A program made the translations under genes and the position numbers. Below are positions 33,701 to 44,302 of a stretch of DNA of 64,000 nt, one piece after another (the first letter of the stretch is position 1; each line of letters opens with the position of its first letter). The stretch is taken from contig JABACO010000112.1 of NCBI GenBank assembly GCA_013339895.1, positions 1 through 64,000 on the forward strand, read 5' to 3'. The DNA comes from Ephydatia muelleri. Lineage: Eukaryota; Porifera; Demospongiae; Spongillida; Spongillidae. The notes below the pieces were generated by a model. That model was given only the letters and a program-made list of their open reading frames with translations, had not been told where the DNA came from and searched no databases.

Positions 33701-34798
33701 GAACAGCTGCACTCGGACCAGGGGAGGCAGTTTGAGGCCAACGTGATGCAGGAAGTGTGTCGTTTGCTGCAGATCGACAAAACACGCACTACACCCTACC
33801 ACCCCCAATCGGACGGACTTGTTGAACGATTTAATCGCACAATGCTGGCCATGCTTGCTAGTACTGTAGAGGAAGACCCTAGCAATTGGGAACAGCACCT
33901 CAGGAAGGTCTGTATGGCCTACAATACATCTGTTCAACCGTCCACAGGTTATACACCGTTCTACTTAATGTTCGGTCGCCTTGCAAGACTTCCTGTGGAT
34001 ATTATGTATGGCTCTTGTCCAACAGAACCCGTGCTACCTCATCAGTATGTAAAGACATTAAAAGATACACTGGAAAGTGCTTATACGAAGGCCCGAAAAC
34101 ACATGCATGCAACAGCCATGAGATCAGAAGAACTGTACAACAGAAGAGTGCACGGTCAAGAGTACGAGGTTGGAGATTTGGTGTGGCTAAACAACCCGGT
34201 GGTGCCGAGGGGGAGATCACGAAAGCTACACTGCCCGTGGACTGGCCCATTTAAAATCATTAAAAAGCTATCGTCTGTTGTGTATAGGATCCAAGATAAA
34301 CGCCCTGGCTCACGAAAGAGAGTCGTAGTACACTTCGATCGGTTGAAGCCTTGCCCAGCCGACATACGGATGAAACCAGTGGGGGAGGATTTGCACAATT
34401 CTGATGCGAATGAGCAGCCTGTTCAGTTTCCTGGGAGTGATCTTCAGTTCTTTGAAGATGATGATCATGACGTCATGGTGGATTCCACAGAGACAAATGT
34501 GACTCGTAAGGCGGACCAACCTGGTACCTTGCAGGAGCCGGCAGTCGACACGCCCACTGAACAGACCCCTGCTACTGATGGACAGACAAATACTGCACCA
34601 GGTGACGCGGGACTTCTAAACAGCACACCATCTGGTATCAATTCTGATGGCACAGTTTCTCAGTCAGAGACCGTGACAACAAAGAGCCCGATGTCGAGAC
34701 CTCAGAAACGGATACGCCAATCGCCCCCTGCACAAGACCGCTACCCAAAACGGACACGTCACGCCCCCTCCCGTTATGGCTGGTATTCTGGTTGGTGA
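30737..34798 (+). CDS. pol: Pol polyprotein of the complete Gypsy element (made by frameshift)
   Basis: About 1350 codons lie in the -1 frame of gag and are intact. Residue numbers are from codon 30764. Protease has DTGA (37-40). Reverse transcriptase has LRFCIDYRKLN (about 371), LDLLCGYWQV and the active site YIDD (about 473-476). RNase H has LDTDA (about 620) and RTDHSSLQW. The integrase zinc module has H...GGHLG...C-x2-C (about 856-900). The catalytic core begins DIVGPL (Asp about 925), then HSDQG and GLVERFN (Glu about 1018). The C-terminal WTGPFKIIKKL...VHFDRLKPC is a GPY/F-like region. The tail is Ser/Thr/Pro-rich. Protease cleaves the polyprotein, RT/RNase H makes the cDNA, and integrase inserts it. 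All expected catalytic acids are present, so the enzyme looks functional. Confidence 0.93.
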   Translation, partial: LEPLTTRDQVHEGQNTMVHCSLAINPASSPCITAFVRNKTVQCMIDTGATVSLFKRTVWCQLEGEHGCSLSPWDGHKLVGVEGSPVSVCGVTTLHLDIAGTTFVSDFVVVDALGVDCIIGLDFLRKFEGVIDLPKNILQFRNVTVPLEKVPGKVSDHTDRRSELQRVALVETLAIPPFSEIQTTATVSSTDGTGVWLVEGSRFDLPILVAGALVTSLPGGQVPILIINPLPTEAVIHKGTNVATAIPFDEMMVAPVREDSNVPAEFEVSSCKRGLLHDMADRSAGDLTSEEKHRLYELLVEFADVFAESSDDMGRTGVVKHSIDTGTSHPIRQQCRRVPPFRREQAKKMIDDMLQKDIIQPSSSPWASPIILVPKKDGSLRFCIDYRKLNSVTRKDAYPLPRVDDTLEALSGSKWFSTLDLLCGYWQVEVEEKDRHKTAFCTREGLFEFKVMPFGLCNAPAVFQRLMDLVLSGIQWERCLVYIDDIVIMGKTFERHLQNLKLVLERLRRAGLKLKPSKCSLFQDKVVYLGHVVTRDGIHTDPEKVNAVSKWPVPTSGRDVQQFLGLVGYYRNYIQSFATIAKPLYQLTERGREFDWSKECSISFQELRSRLVAAPILAFPDFSKTFLLDTDACETGIGAVLSQEHDGLERVVAYASRTLSKAERKYCVTRKELLAVVTFMRHFRPYLLGHHFILRTDHSSLQWIYSMKEPEGQLARWLEQIQEFDVEVVHRRGKCHQNADALSRLQNADKSECPPKIKPPSQFSCSDGAKACTVQASKEPLSNIRELQGADEDVGPILQSVISRKVPDTSFCKGKSREFNQLVQQWEQLLFKNGILYRYHEDEGNSNVQVVVPKAARCQILKQLHEGAFGGHLGEAKTLNRLRERFYWPGYSEDAVEWCKTCPTCAARKNPSRKSRAPLQSVTAGYPLQLVAVDIVGPLTPSKTENTYILVASDYFTRWVEAYAIPNQEAVTVANKLVDEFFCRFSVPEQLHSDQGRQFEANVMQEVCRLLQIDKTRTTPYHPQSDGLVERFNRTMLAMLASTVEEDPSNWEQHLRKVCMAYNTSVQPSTGYTPFYLMFGRLARLPVDIMYGSCPTEPVLPHQYVKTLKDTLESAYTKARKHMHATAMRSEELYNRRVHGQEYEVGDLVWLNNPVVPRGRSRKLHCPWTGPFKIIKKLSSVVYRIQDKRPGSRKRVVVHFDRLKPCPADIRMKPVGEDLHNSDANEQPVQFPGSDLQFFEDDDHDVMVDSTETNVTRKADQPGTLQEPAVDTPTEQTPATDGQTNTAPGDAGLLNSTPSGINSDGTVSQSETVTTKSPMSRPQKRIRQSPPAQDRYPKRTRHAPSRYGWYSGW

Positions 34799-34824
34799 AG
34801 TTTCGGTGATGAGAGTGCCTCTTT

Positions 34825-34838
34825 GCAAAAGGAGATAG
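34825..34838 (+). promoter_or_regulatory. Polypurine tract
   Basis: GCAAAAGGAGATAG lies directly before the 3' LTR, where plus-strand DNA synthesis is primed in LTR elements. Confidence 0.7.
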
Positions 34839-35022
34839 TGTAGCGATGCTATTGGACATATATTTTTGGTGTATCTACGTATGCGTGGGTGTTCAGCTGT
34901 GCAGCCCTACGCATGCGCTGGTAAATGTATATAAACCCTATGACTGCCCTTTTATAGCGGTCTGCTGATAATTATACAATTGCCGTGATTTGCTATAAGA
35001 CTCACTCGGCAATAGCACTACA
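34839..35022 (+). repeat. 3' LTR, 184 bp
   Basis: It appears identical to the 5' LTR by eye over the full length. Confidence 0.93.
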
Positions 35023-35220
35023 CGTGCATACATGCAAACATGCAAACATGCAAACATGCAAACATGCAAACATACAAACATACAAACAAACACATGTACA
35101 TACTTACATGCACATATATATACTTACATACACACGTACATACTTACATACACACACATACACACACATACAAACACACATGCAAAAATACACACACACG
35201 TACACACATACATGCCAGTG
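35023..35220. repeat. Microsatellite tract flanking the LTR, right
   Basis: CATGCAAA units grade into CATACACA-type units. It is the mirror of 18620-18818 and in direct continuity with the pre-insertion tract at 29531-29647. Confidence 0.9.
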
Positions 35221-35331
35221 TTCATGAAACCAATGGACTGATTTAGGACAGTGTCCAGTAAAATCACCCGGGTTATAATGTTATCACTTTGCATGGCAGT
35301 GTGAACAGTACGGAAATTATATTTTATTTCT

Positions 35332-35718
35332 GTGATATATATATTATGTACTTTTAAAAGCATTTGTTCCGTTTTGCATGAGAAGGGTATCGTGTGGATG
35401 GAAGGAGGCATCATTGTAATGGTGGTTCATTGCTACTTAGATGCCATCCTACTCATTTTCACCATCGCTGAAGCTATTGGGGCACGATTGGTATCCATCC
35501 TTGGAATGGTTTTAATCTCAACGTGCGTGTGGTACAGTTTCAAAAAAAGGACGAAACAAGCCGTCACCAGTGTTGCTTACAGGAATACAACGCACATGGG
35601 AACAGAGAGTCATCTAAAGTTTTCAGAAACTGATGATGAGTATGTCAACAAAGAGGTTATCCTCTGTGAAAATGAATCCTATGGACGTGTTTTTAGAGAG
35701 GAAGCCAAGGAGAAATAA
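35332..35718 (+). CDS. Membrane-protein terminal exon with Tyr-containing tail
   Basis: An ORF of up to 128 codons ends at TAA 35718. Two hydrophobic stretches (GGIIVMVVHCYLDAILLIF and VSILGMVLISTCVWY) are followed by the stop-transfer cluster KKRTKQ. The hydrophilic tail has several Tyr in acidic settings (DDEYVNKEV, ENESYGRVF), possible trafficking or phosphorylation sites. The true start is unclear; it is probably the last exon of a multi-exon gene whose upstream part is separated by the microsatellite and retrotransposon insertion. No family was recognised. Confidence 0.5.
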   Translation: MIYILCTFKSICSVLHEKGIVWMEGGIIVMVVHCYLDAILLIFTIAEAIGARLVSILGMVLISTCVWYSFKKRTKQAVTSVAYRNTTHMGTESHLKFSETDDEYVNKEVILCENESYGRVFREEAKEK

Positions 35719-36125
35719 TGTTTGCATTCTTGCTGGAAAACCACATGTATGCTCACTATTTGTATGTTTTTGTCTTTTGTGAACCACTCACCTCCTCACC
35801 TCGCATGTTGATGCAATATGACCCAAACACACTTATCAAGGGGTAAGAGTTGTCAGATAACACCTAGCTCAGTATGACCAATGGGTTATATAATGTGGGA
35901 AGGTGCAGTCTGGATCACTGGGGATGGTCCTACATCCATATATGGTGATGTTGGTACACAGGATGTAATAGAATATATCAGGAGAGTCAGTGACATCAAG
36001 AGAGAATGGAGCACCCCAGGGAGAGTAAGAAAGTGGTGTCGGATTAGTTGGATATATTTATATTGGAATATGTACATGGATGAGTCAGAAGATATCACAT
36101 ATTGTAGTTTCACAATTATCCAACT

Positions 36126-36356
36126 GGGACAGTTTCCGCGAAAATTAAAATGTTATAAAAATGCATCGCGTTTGAATCGCTATAGCTTCCCAACGGATAA
36201 CGCTATCGGCTTCCTATTTTCAACGCTTCATACTACACCATTTCACTATGAAGTGTTGAAAATAGGAAGTCGATAACGTTATCCGTTGGGAAGTTATAGC
36301 GATTCAAACGCGATGCATTTTTATAACCGTGGGGCAATTTTCGCGGAAACTGTCCC
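36126..36356. mobile_element. Foldback element B (231 bp), right
   Basis: This is the mirror copy of 17468-17717, flanked by AACT. It is 19 bp shorter because of deletions near both ends. Confidence 0.9.
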
Positions 36357-36503
36357 AACTGTTGAGGCTATCCTTTTCAATGCTTTGCAGCATTAATCGC
36401 ATTGACAAGCAGCTTTATTTGGACAAGTCCGCAGTGGTTTAAAACCATAGGTGATGATGACATTTTTGAACCATTATAAATCATTCCTTCACTATATAGA
36501 TAT

Positions 36504-37080
36504 GGGTCAGTTTCCGAGAAAATGAAAAGTGGCTATATATATAAAAAGTTATAAAAATGCTTCACGTTTGAATCGCTAAAACTCCGTAAAGGTTTACGAT
36601 ATCAACTTCCTATTTCGAACACTTCTTGCCACACCACTTCCCTCTACGAAACTCGATTTTGGTGTCTTACCCTTGCTCCTTGCCGACGTTACAAGGCACA
36701 GTACCCCGAGGGATTCAATATCCAGGTAGCTCCCTGCAGGAATGTCCAAATCGCTTCAAAATCGATATGCACGTAAAGGAGTCCTGTCACTGTTGATTTT
36801 TACCTTATCCGTTATGGAGATACAGCAATGCAAAGTAAAGTCCACGTTTCCCGCTCGAATCGCGCCTTTCTCAGTCCCACTCGGGAGAATGGAAGCGGTT
36901 CAAGGACTGAGAAAGGCGCGATTCGAGCGGGAAACGTGGACTTACTTTGCATTGCTGTATCTCCATAACAGAAGAGGTAAAAATTAACGATCTGCAGAAA
37001 TCAGACTCCTTTACGTGCATATCGATTTAGAAGTGATTTGGACATTTATAGCCACTTTTCATTTTCTCGGAAACTGTCCC
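36504..37080. mobile_element. Foldback element A (577 bp), right
   Basis: This is the mirror copy of 16731-17320 with small internal indels and the same ATAT flanks. Confidence 0.85.
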
Positions 37081-37288
37081 ATATGATGATTATAAACTGG
37101 TGCTATTAATAACTATTACACTTTGTAAATCAAACCATCAAAATCAAGATTTGCATAACAGGCCTTTTATTACACAGGTATACCTTTTTAAATGCCTAGT
37201 TATGACGTCTTAATTAGATTTTTATACTTTTCCAAAAGAAAATTGATTAACTATTTGTTAACAGAAATCAAGCCACATATATCAAGAT

Positions 37289-38680
37289 TCATACATTATC
37301 GTTATATACATTTTGAGATAGAAGAGGTCGGTTTAAGCTAGAAGAGTTACAAGCACTATCATGTACATTTTTTAGAGCAGCTCCTTCAGTTAAAATACAA
37401 TAGATGATCTTCCATTGACAAGCACCCATGGATAGCAGCATGTCTTTGGGGACAGGAGCTAATGTTGTGCTGTCCACTGCAAAATGTGCATTTTACTATG
37501 GCTCTAAAGCCTCTCACTATTGGATCTGATTTGACCCAAAGCCTTGTTAATACACCCGATAGATTATCATGCTGTGTTGTTATGCGAGCCAGCCTCTCTC
37601 GGTATGTGCGCAGATTTTTTTAATGTTCTAGCGGTTCTTCGGAACAGTGACTCATTTTCATGAATCAGTGCTGCAGAATGAGCTAAAATCTGATGTACAG
37701 ATGGTGTAAATCTGAAGGTTGGCCAATGAGTGACAAGTTTGATTGAGGTCTCCTTGCAGAGTTGGTCAAGCTGCTCAGTGTTGACTGTTTGCTTGGACGA
37801 AATAGCTCTCAAAATGATCGAAAATTTTGTCATGAATTCACCAAACACATGTCTGTCACACTCTCCATCGAACCTGACTTTAAGAGGTACACAGTCAATC
37901 AGTACCTGACGGTTCTTAGCATTAAAAAACACCTTTGTGCTATATTCCCAGTGGTATTGGTGCCACCTGCACCTACACTGTCTGGTCGGTCTACATATGT
38001 ACAGTTCATTCTTTTATCAATTCTCTTACCCGCTTCTTGGCCAAATCCACTCGAGCAGCTTGTTGTTGATTCTCCTTCCATGCTGTGACTCCTGCATTCA
38101 ACTTACAGATGATCTTCAAGCAGTGCATGGAGAATAGGAAACGTATGAACATCAAATGATGTTATAGGGTCTTGTGTTAAGCCCATTCGTTCATCATAGT
38201 CTCCTCTGTGTTTGGAAACTTCATCTACTTTTAAACATTCATACTTAAAGCCTTCAAAGTAACAATGTCAACATTCTCCATTTCAAAGCCTTCCTTAATG
38301 TGTTCCACTGAAACAGAATTTTGATCTGAAAAAAAGCAAAATGCTCCCCCTCTTCCAAGCAGCAGTTTTTGCATCTTCCTATCATTCATTGACCTGAGAA
38401 ATTGAAATTTCAATTTATATCGCTTTTCCTCCTCTTCTAGTATTACACCACTCTTATGCAACTCTTCAATATCTTTATCAACAGGAGGAACAATGTTGCT
38501 CAGCAACTCCTTGTCTTCTTTCCCCCATTGTGATGAGAATTGGCCGAGCAGCATCAGGGCTATTAGGAGCACCTTCCCACCATACCACACCACTCTCACT
38601 TGTGCTAGTGCTTGGTTGCACAACTTGGCCATCTTTTGATACTTGTATGGGCACCCACATCCATAGCTCACACCGCTCTG
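37289..38680 (-). pseudogene. RAG1/Transib-superfamily transposase relic
   Basis: Reading from 38680 down, consecutive frames give GRGGAFCFF, RGDYDERMGLTQDPITSF, KLNAGVTAW, GGTNTTGSIAQR, FTPSVHQILAHSAALIHENE, SEEPLEH-KNLRTYRERLAR, RLWVKSDPIVRGF and KCTFCSGQHNISSC. From memory of the family, the order matches the RAG1 core and its invertebrate transposon relatives: an NGNFARKL-like segment, then FHK-LAH-x-x-EII, then SE..E..NK..R..R (carrying the third catalytic acid), then a C-terminal zinc knuckle (here C-x2-C-x3-H-x4-C). Stops or frame changes occur around the SEEPLEH stretch and between 38090 and 37930, so it is inactive. I could not locate the first two catalytic Asp. The assignment is by eye and needs a profile search. 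Confidence 0.55.
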
Positions 38681-39499
38681 CGACCAGAATTCACACCCTC
38701 TATGACCAGCGAGCTCACACCACTCTATGACCAGTGAGCTCCTATATGTTGCCACATACCTATGTACATGTGAGGGCTCTATGTCATGTATGAAGAACCA
38801 TCTATATGGGAAACTCAGCCTGCACAGAGAGGAGTTGTTATAAGGAATGCTTCTACAGGCAACAATGCCGAGGATTAAACTAAGAGAGTACAGAAGCTCA
38901 GACAGTACATAAACCCCCTAAAAAATGCACATAGTTAAATGGTAGAATGCACGTGCTGAGAGTGTGTCATCATTATCAGATTGGTTTATTGTGTGCCACA
39001 AGTACTGTATTCGTGAGTGTTGTGCATAAGAATATGTCATACGATGGTGTACAGGTTTATATACGCAACAATGCAAGTGTGTGCAGGTACCTCGTATCCC
39101 TATAGGATTGTATTTTTGTACATGCATTGTGCCCCCACAGGCCCATATGATTGGTCCTTTGTATGTACATTTTGTCCCTGTATATTGATCCTCTGTGTCC
39201 CATTGGTTTGGTCCTTTGTGCTTGCATGTACATCACTGTATACATGCATGTGCAAAGAATAGCACTATATTTACCACAACTATATTCCTATGCACTCACA
39301 TAATCTTTCTCTAGTAGAGAAGTGTGTAATAAAGCTTTCTTATTCTGCATAACACTTGCTCAACTTCTCATCATTCTTTATGCCTCAACTATTGCTGCTT
39401 ATGCTGACTTCAAGTCTCCTTTTGCCCGCACCATATGGAGTGCGTGAACATGCCCTCATATTGGTTCCACAGCGCTATGGCAATACTGGAACTGTAGTG

Positions 39500-41239
39500 G
39501 GAAGTGATCCTTGAAGATAACAAGTGATCGAGTTGCATGTGTGATTGAGAACATCAATAGCTGCACAATATCAGGTATTCTGTTTAAACAAATATATGCA
39601 TGAATGCTCCCTCCATCTCCCCTTCCCATCTCAGCCTCCCCTGGTGCTGTTGGGACCATGGTGATACTGATTAACAGTCTATCTGTGGACCAGCTAACAG
39701 TGGCCTGGGCCCCTCCCACTACTGGTGGTGTTCCTACCAGCTACAATCTCAGTATTAATGACAGCAGTAGTCCTGTGGTCATACTTGATAATGGATCATC
39801 ACTGTATACCCACACCTTCACTGGACTGATCAGTGACACACTCTACACTGTCTCTGTGGTGGCCATCAACTGTGCTGCAACCAGCAATGTGACATCATTG
39901 TCAAAACTGACTTGTAAGTGGACTGTTATAAGCGAAAGATGTTTGCAATTTGAAGATTTTCTATTTTATAAAATGTTATTTTGAAATGGGGCAGTGTCGC
40001 GTTCTGAGTTTTTAAAATTACCACTGTCAAAATATATGTTGACCTTCTCAACGGTACAACATTTTCTTTTCAAATTTCGTACAGTTATTCCCACATCAAA
40101 TTTCTATTTTGAAGTGTATTTTAGGTTACGAAGATGTGCTGTTTTGTTCAACAAGGGTGATTTTGCTGGAAATGTGCAATGTACATCCTTTGTAACATCA
40201 TAATTCAATATCCTTTCATCCACACAATGTCAGACCCTCCAAAGAGCAACTCAATCAGTGTTATGTATGCTAATAAGACCCTCCGCCATCTTGAGATCAC
40301 ATGGACACCTGTGGTAGGGTGTGTGGCCTCTTACCGGTACCCTGGTAAATGAATCTTTGGTCCCCTCCAGGGAGGCAGTGTGACCATGTACAAAGTGAGG
40401 GTCGTTGGGAATGGCGTCTCTGTTGGTCAAGGTTCTGCTACCTGTACCACCTCACCATGTCTCTATGTTCAACAAGTCTATGTCCCTGCTACCAGCTACA
40501 CCATCTTTGTGGCATCCAGAAATGGAGATGGAGCTGTTGGTCCTGAGAACAGCACTACCATAAATAGTATGTAGTTTGTGTACACTGTATAGCTCTGATG
40601 GTGTGATTTACAACATCCTTAACTTTTTTGAAGATCCTTCCATCAATGATGGCATCAGTAATGCAAGCTACATGTATGACCTCAGCATGATGGTGTTGTG
40701 TTCTTTCCTGAACAACCAGTCCTTCTACTGTGTGGTGTGCTGCAGTACTGATCCCTCTGTTCCTCCTGACTCAAGTGAGTACAACATCTCCACTACCAGA
40801 GGACTGTTGACCTTAATGGCCTCATCAGTGGTCAGATGTACTACTGCAAGGCAGCAGCTACCAACACTACCTCTGCTAGCTGTGGTAGTCCAGTGGTTGG
40901 AGGTGTGAAGGTGTTCTTCAGCTTCATGACATCACCCTTGCCAAAAGCAAACCCTAACCGAAAGCCTTCAACATCACCCTTGCCATTACCATCATCAGGT
41001 ATGTTAGCTGTATACATGTTCTCTCATTTTACAGCTACCACCCAACCCCAATCAGTAGGCAACATACATGTAGGAGCCATAGTTGGGGGAGTTTTGGGTG
41101 GAGGAGCATTACTACTGGCAGTTGTAGCCATTGTGGTGGTAGTTGTGGTGAAAGGAGGCAACATTGGTATGTTGTGCATTGATTTTGACTAATCATATAC
41201 CTATATCTGATTTTCAGCAGCAGCAAGGCTGAACATGGG
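39500..41239 (+). CDS. FN3-domain transmembrane receptor-like gene (partial)
   Basis: A series of exons joins in phase: one ending 39574 (VACVIENINSCTISG), then 39635-39913, 40234-40313, 40371-40566, 40634-40998, 41035-41166 and 41218-41239. The intron 40314-40370 is 57 bp. Exon 39635-39913 is a full FN3 domain (AVGTMVILINSLSVDQLTVA, WAPPTTGGVPTSYNLSI). Exons 40234-40566 make a second FN3 domain with the motif ITWTPV|GGSVTMYKV. Exon 40634-40998 is a third, Cys-containing extracellular part. Exon 41035-41166 encodes a Gly/Ala/Val-rich membrane helix (GAIVGGVLGGGALLLAVVAI) followed by Lys, as in single-pass surface receptors. A frame change near 40795 (between STTRG and DLNGLISGQMYYC) breaks the third domain in both arms. 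No kinase or phosphatase domain is visible downstream. The start and cytoplasmic region are missing. Confidence 0.68.
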
Positions 41240-41553
41240 GTATGTTTTTGTTAAACATTGTATGGTAGTATGCAATACTGATAGTTCACTGTCAGTGATC
41301 CAACATATCAAGAACCTGTAAAAGGTATCACTGTAGTGCTCAAGGCATTAGATTTTAAGTACACACAGTATGCAATATGTATTGTATAAAGCATTTGAAG
41401 GGATATATATGACACATCCTAACAGCACACACCTTACCACCACCGCCACACACATATCTGTAGGTTTGAACTGCAGAACATTGAACAGCTATCCCACGAG
41501 GGTTTGTGGAGTGAGCCAGGGGAAGGAGCTGTACACTCATACAGTGTAACACA

Positions 41554-41556
41554 CAT

Positions 41557-41594
<38 letters not shown>
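41554..41594. repeat. (AC)n microsatellite, right
   Basis: This is the mirror of 12220-12295 and is about 30 bp shorter. Confidence 0.95.
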
Positions 41595-41597
<3 letters not shown>

Positions 41598-42069
41598 TAT
41601 TGGAACAAAGTGACACAATTGAAGTAAATAATGTTTGAAATAAATATTGATTGAGAATGGCAGTGAATAAGTGACACAATTGAAGTAAATAATGTTTGAA
41701 ATAAATATTGATTGAGAATAAATACATGCAATCATTTGTGTTCAAGATTAGTTGAATGCTAAGTACAAGCTTCATAGCCAAATGATGGAGATTGTAGTGC
41801 CACTCACTTCCTAATAATTGCTAACACCTTAGTGCATCAAAGTGTTCCAAACAAACATGCAAACCCAATTAGGCGCTAAAATCTCCATAATTAGAATGTG
41901 CAACTCATTAGCCAGTGCCACCTGCTACATGTATCATAGCGCAGTGCAATTGTGCAGCTGAACCATTTGTATGTGTGTGAAATAAAAATGGAAACAATAT
42001 CCTATACACTTATCCCACGCGAAATAGAAAGGTTACAGGATGCGATGCTGGATTGAAGGGCGGGCCCTA

Positions 42070-42392
42070 CCACCGCATCCTCCTCCTCCTCCTCTCTCTC
42101 TTCTTCCTCCCTCCCTCCTCCTCCCTCTCTCCCTCCTCCTTCCCTCCCTCTTCCTCCTCCCTCCATCCTCCCTCCTCCATCCCCCTCCTCCCACCTCCTC
42201 CTCCTCCTCAATCCCTCTTCCTCCCCTCCCTCTTCCTCTCTCCTTCTCCTCCCTCTCTCCTCCTCCCTCCCTCCTCCTCCCTCCCTCCTCCTCTCTCCCT
42301 CCTCCTCTTTCCCTCCTCCTCTCTCCTCCTCCCTCTCTCCTCCTCTCTCCCTCCTCCTAACTCCCTCCTCCTCCCTCCCTCCCTCCCTGCAG
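42070..42392. repeat. Polypyrimidine tract before exon, inner right copy
   Basis: About 320 bp of CTCC/CTCTC units ends directly in CTGCAG at the acceptor of the 42393 exon. It has the same arrangement as the longer tract at 53150-53777. Confidence 0.9.
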
Positions 42393-42622
42393 GCACACTG
42401 GAAGGGGGCGGATCACATCGGGGAGTTTGCCGATGATGTCATCGAGCTGCTCGAGCTTGAAAGGACAGAGCAATTTGCATTTTGGGTGTTGAGCACATTT
42501 GGTCCGATTCCCATTCTGCAGTTCGTGGCCACCATAGCGCCTCAGACATCAGCAGCTACAGCTCCGGATATACAGCGCCATCATTTTCAGTTGTGCCACC
42601 TTTCGCTTTCACGCCTGATGAT
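42393..42622 (+). CDS. Duplicated exon fragment (homologous to 53778-54398)
   Basis: It starts after a pyrimidine tract ending TGCAG and ends at a possible donor (GATGAT|GTAAGA). The first 49 codons nearly equal those of the exon at 53778 (AHWKGADHIGEFADDVIELL, then ERTEQFAFWVLSTFG). After PILQFVAT the sequence diverges completely into APQTSAATAP and an unrelated tail. So a segment containing the pyrimidine tract plus the 5' part of the exon was copied and joined to other sequence. It is probably a non-functional exon copy; an alternative exon cannot be excluded. Confidence 0.55.
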
Positions 42623-43530
42623 GTAAGATAGATAGAAATTAATATATCGATTTTTAATAATTTGTATGTAAATAATGGATAATAGCCGCCCCCCCGCATG
42701 AGTTTTGGAAAAAGGTCCGGACGGGAAACTATTATCACATTTGGAATGGCCTTAAGTCAAACGACATTCGGAACCCTGAGGCACCCGAAAAACACGTAAC
42801 TCGGGACCGATCTTTCCAACCACACGCATAAACTTAAAGAAGTCAAATCTTTTATGCACTTAGGTACCGCAGTGGGGTACCTAAAAAATAAAATTTATCT
42901 TTTATCTATGTTCCTTACGGGAACTGCAATTCAAAAATGTAATTTGAATTTATGTTTGTTTACTTATAACCACCCATTGTTTAGATTTTATAATATCTTT
43001 TTCTTGGCTGAATGCAGTTCTCTTTGCATGTAGTCTAAAGGGTTCAATATTACAAGAAAAATAGCAAAAGAGTCGTTTATTGGAACACTGAACTTTCGGG
43101 CAAGCTTGATGTTGGAGGGTGTAGCTGACTGTATCAGGCTGCTCAAACCATGTTTACACAAGCTACTCATCTCTGTCTGCAGCTCATGCTCCACGTCATG
43201 CAAACATGGGGTCCTGTCCGGCCAAGGCAAATACAGCAGTACTACACTGCATCATCCAAAACGAGATGTGAAATAGCGTAGGCAGCTATAGGGCATGGAG
43301 CAAACAGGAAATGTAAGAATTTACATCAAGCAGTCCTGATTTTGTTCGATAATCCAGGTTTTCCACACTGGGTACTCAACTCCAGGATGGGAATACCTTG
43401 AAATCACAGGAGTTTTGTTGAAACTATCCCAGCGTGTAACTAGATTTTTAATACGAAAACACGTAGCTGCTGGGGCTCCGCCTCACACCCGATGGCAGTG
43501 TATCCCCTACCGCACCCTCTCCTGACTGTG

Positions 43531-43554
43531 CCCCCCCCCCCCCCCCCCCCCCCC
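43531..43554. repeat. Poly-C run (24 C), right
   Basis: This is the mirror of 10255-10268 and is ten bases longer. Confidence 0.95.
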
Positions 43555-43742
43555 GACTTGTGCACTTGTTCAGTGGGAACATGATATGCAGGTTCCATGC
43601 ACTGACCATAGGAAATGGATTCATCCTAATGGGTAACAATATAGCGGTGCTTCTGCTGTTCTTACTAAATTTACGTTGTACATATACTTTTCACATCGAT
43701 GTGCTCTTTCCATCGCTTCGCATCGATGAGGGACTTTCACAT

Positions 43743-44182
43743 CTATAGACCCGGCCCTTCGCATCGATCGATGGACCCTTCGCATCCATCGATGGACCCT
43801 TCGCATCCATCGATGGACCCTTCGCATCCATCAATGGACTCTTCGCATCCATCGATGGACTCTTCGCATCCATCGATGGACACTTCGCATCCATCGATGG
43901 ACACTTCGCATCCATCGATGGACTCTTCGCATCCATCGATGGACCCTTCGCATCCATCGATGGACCCTTCGCATCCATCAATGGACTCTTCGCATCCATC
44001 GATGGACCCTTCGCATCCATCGATGGACTCTTCGCATCCATCGATGGACACTTCGCATCCATCGATGGACTCTTCGCATCCATCGATGGACACTTCGCAT
44101 CCATCGATGGACTCTTCGCATCCATCGATGGACACTTCGCATCCATCGATGGACTCTTCGCATCCATCGATGGACCCTTCAT
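43743..44182. repeat. 21-bp minisatellite, about 20 units (right)
   Basis: This is the mirror of the left array, with the same number and order of variant units. The unit that is two bases short in the left copy is full length here. Confidence 0.95.
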
Positions 44183-44302
44183 TCTACAACAGCTAATAAC
44201 ACACCATTCTTATTCAAGAAGATATTTTATTACACACACCTACACATGTGCACTTACACAACATGTGCACACCCTAACACATACACCTCAACGCACCCTC
44301 TC

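Larger units (their letters stand above)
29648..35022 (+). mobile_element. Complete Ty3/Gypsy LTR retrotransposon (5.4 kb)
   Basis: Two LTRs of 184 bp (29648-29831 and 34839-35022) appear identical by eye. Between them lie gag (29850-30740) and pol (to 34798), both without stops. The leader between LTR and gag start is only 18 nt and must hold the tRNA primer site (TGGCGTAGACGG). A purine-rich GCAAAAGGAGATAG precedes the 3' LTR. The flanks CATG and CGTG are an imperfect candidate target duplication in a repeat tract. Domain order is gag, protease, reverse transcriptase, RNase H, integrase, which defines Ty3/Gypsy. No envelope gene is present. Identical LTRs and intact frames indicate a recent insertion that may be active. 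Confidence 0.95.

Noticed and set aside
35881..36276. 131-codon ORF
   Set aside because: Its second half is foldback element B, and the opposite strand has an equally long ORF.
40770..40800. 25-bp mini-intron in the FN3 gene
   Set aside because: It has GTGAGT and CAG, but splicing it out gives an immediate stop, and 25 bp is too short for a normal intron.
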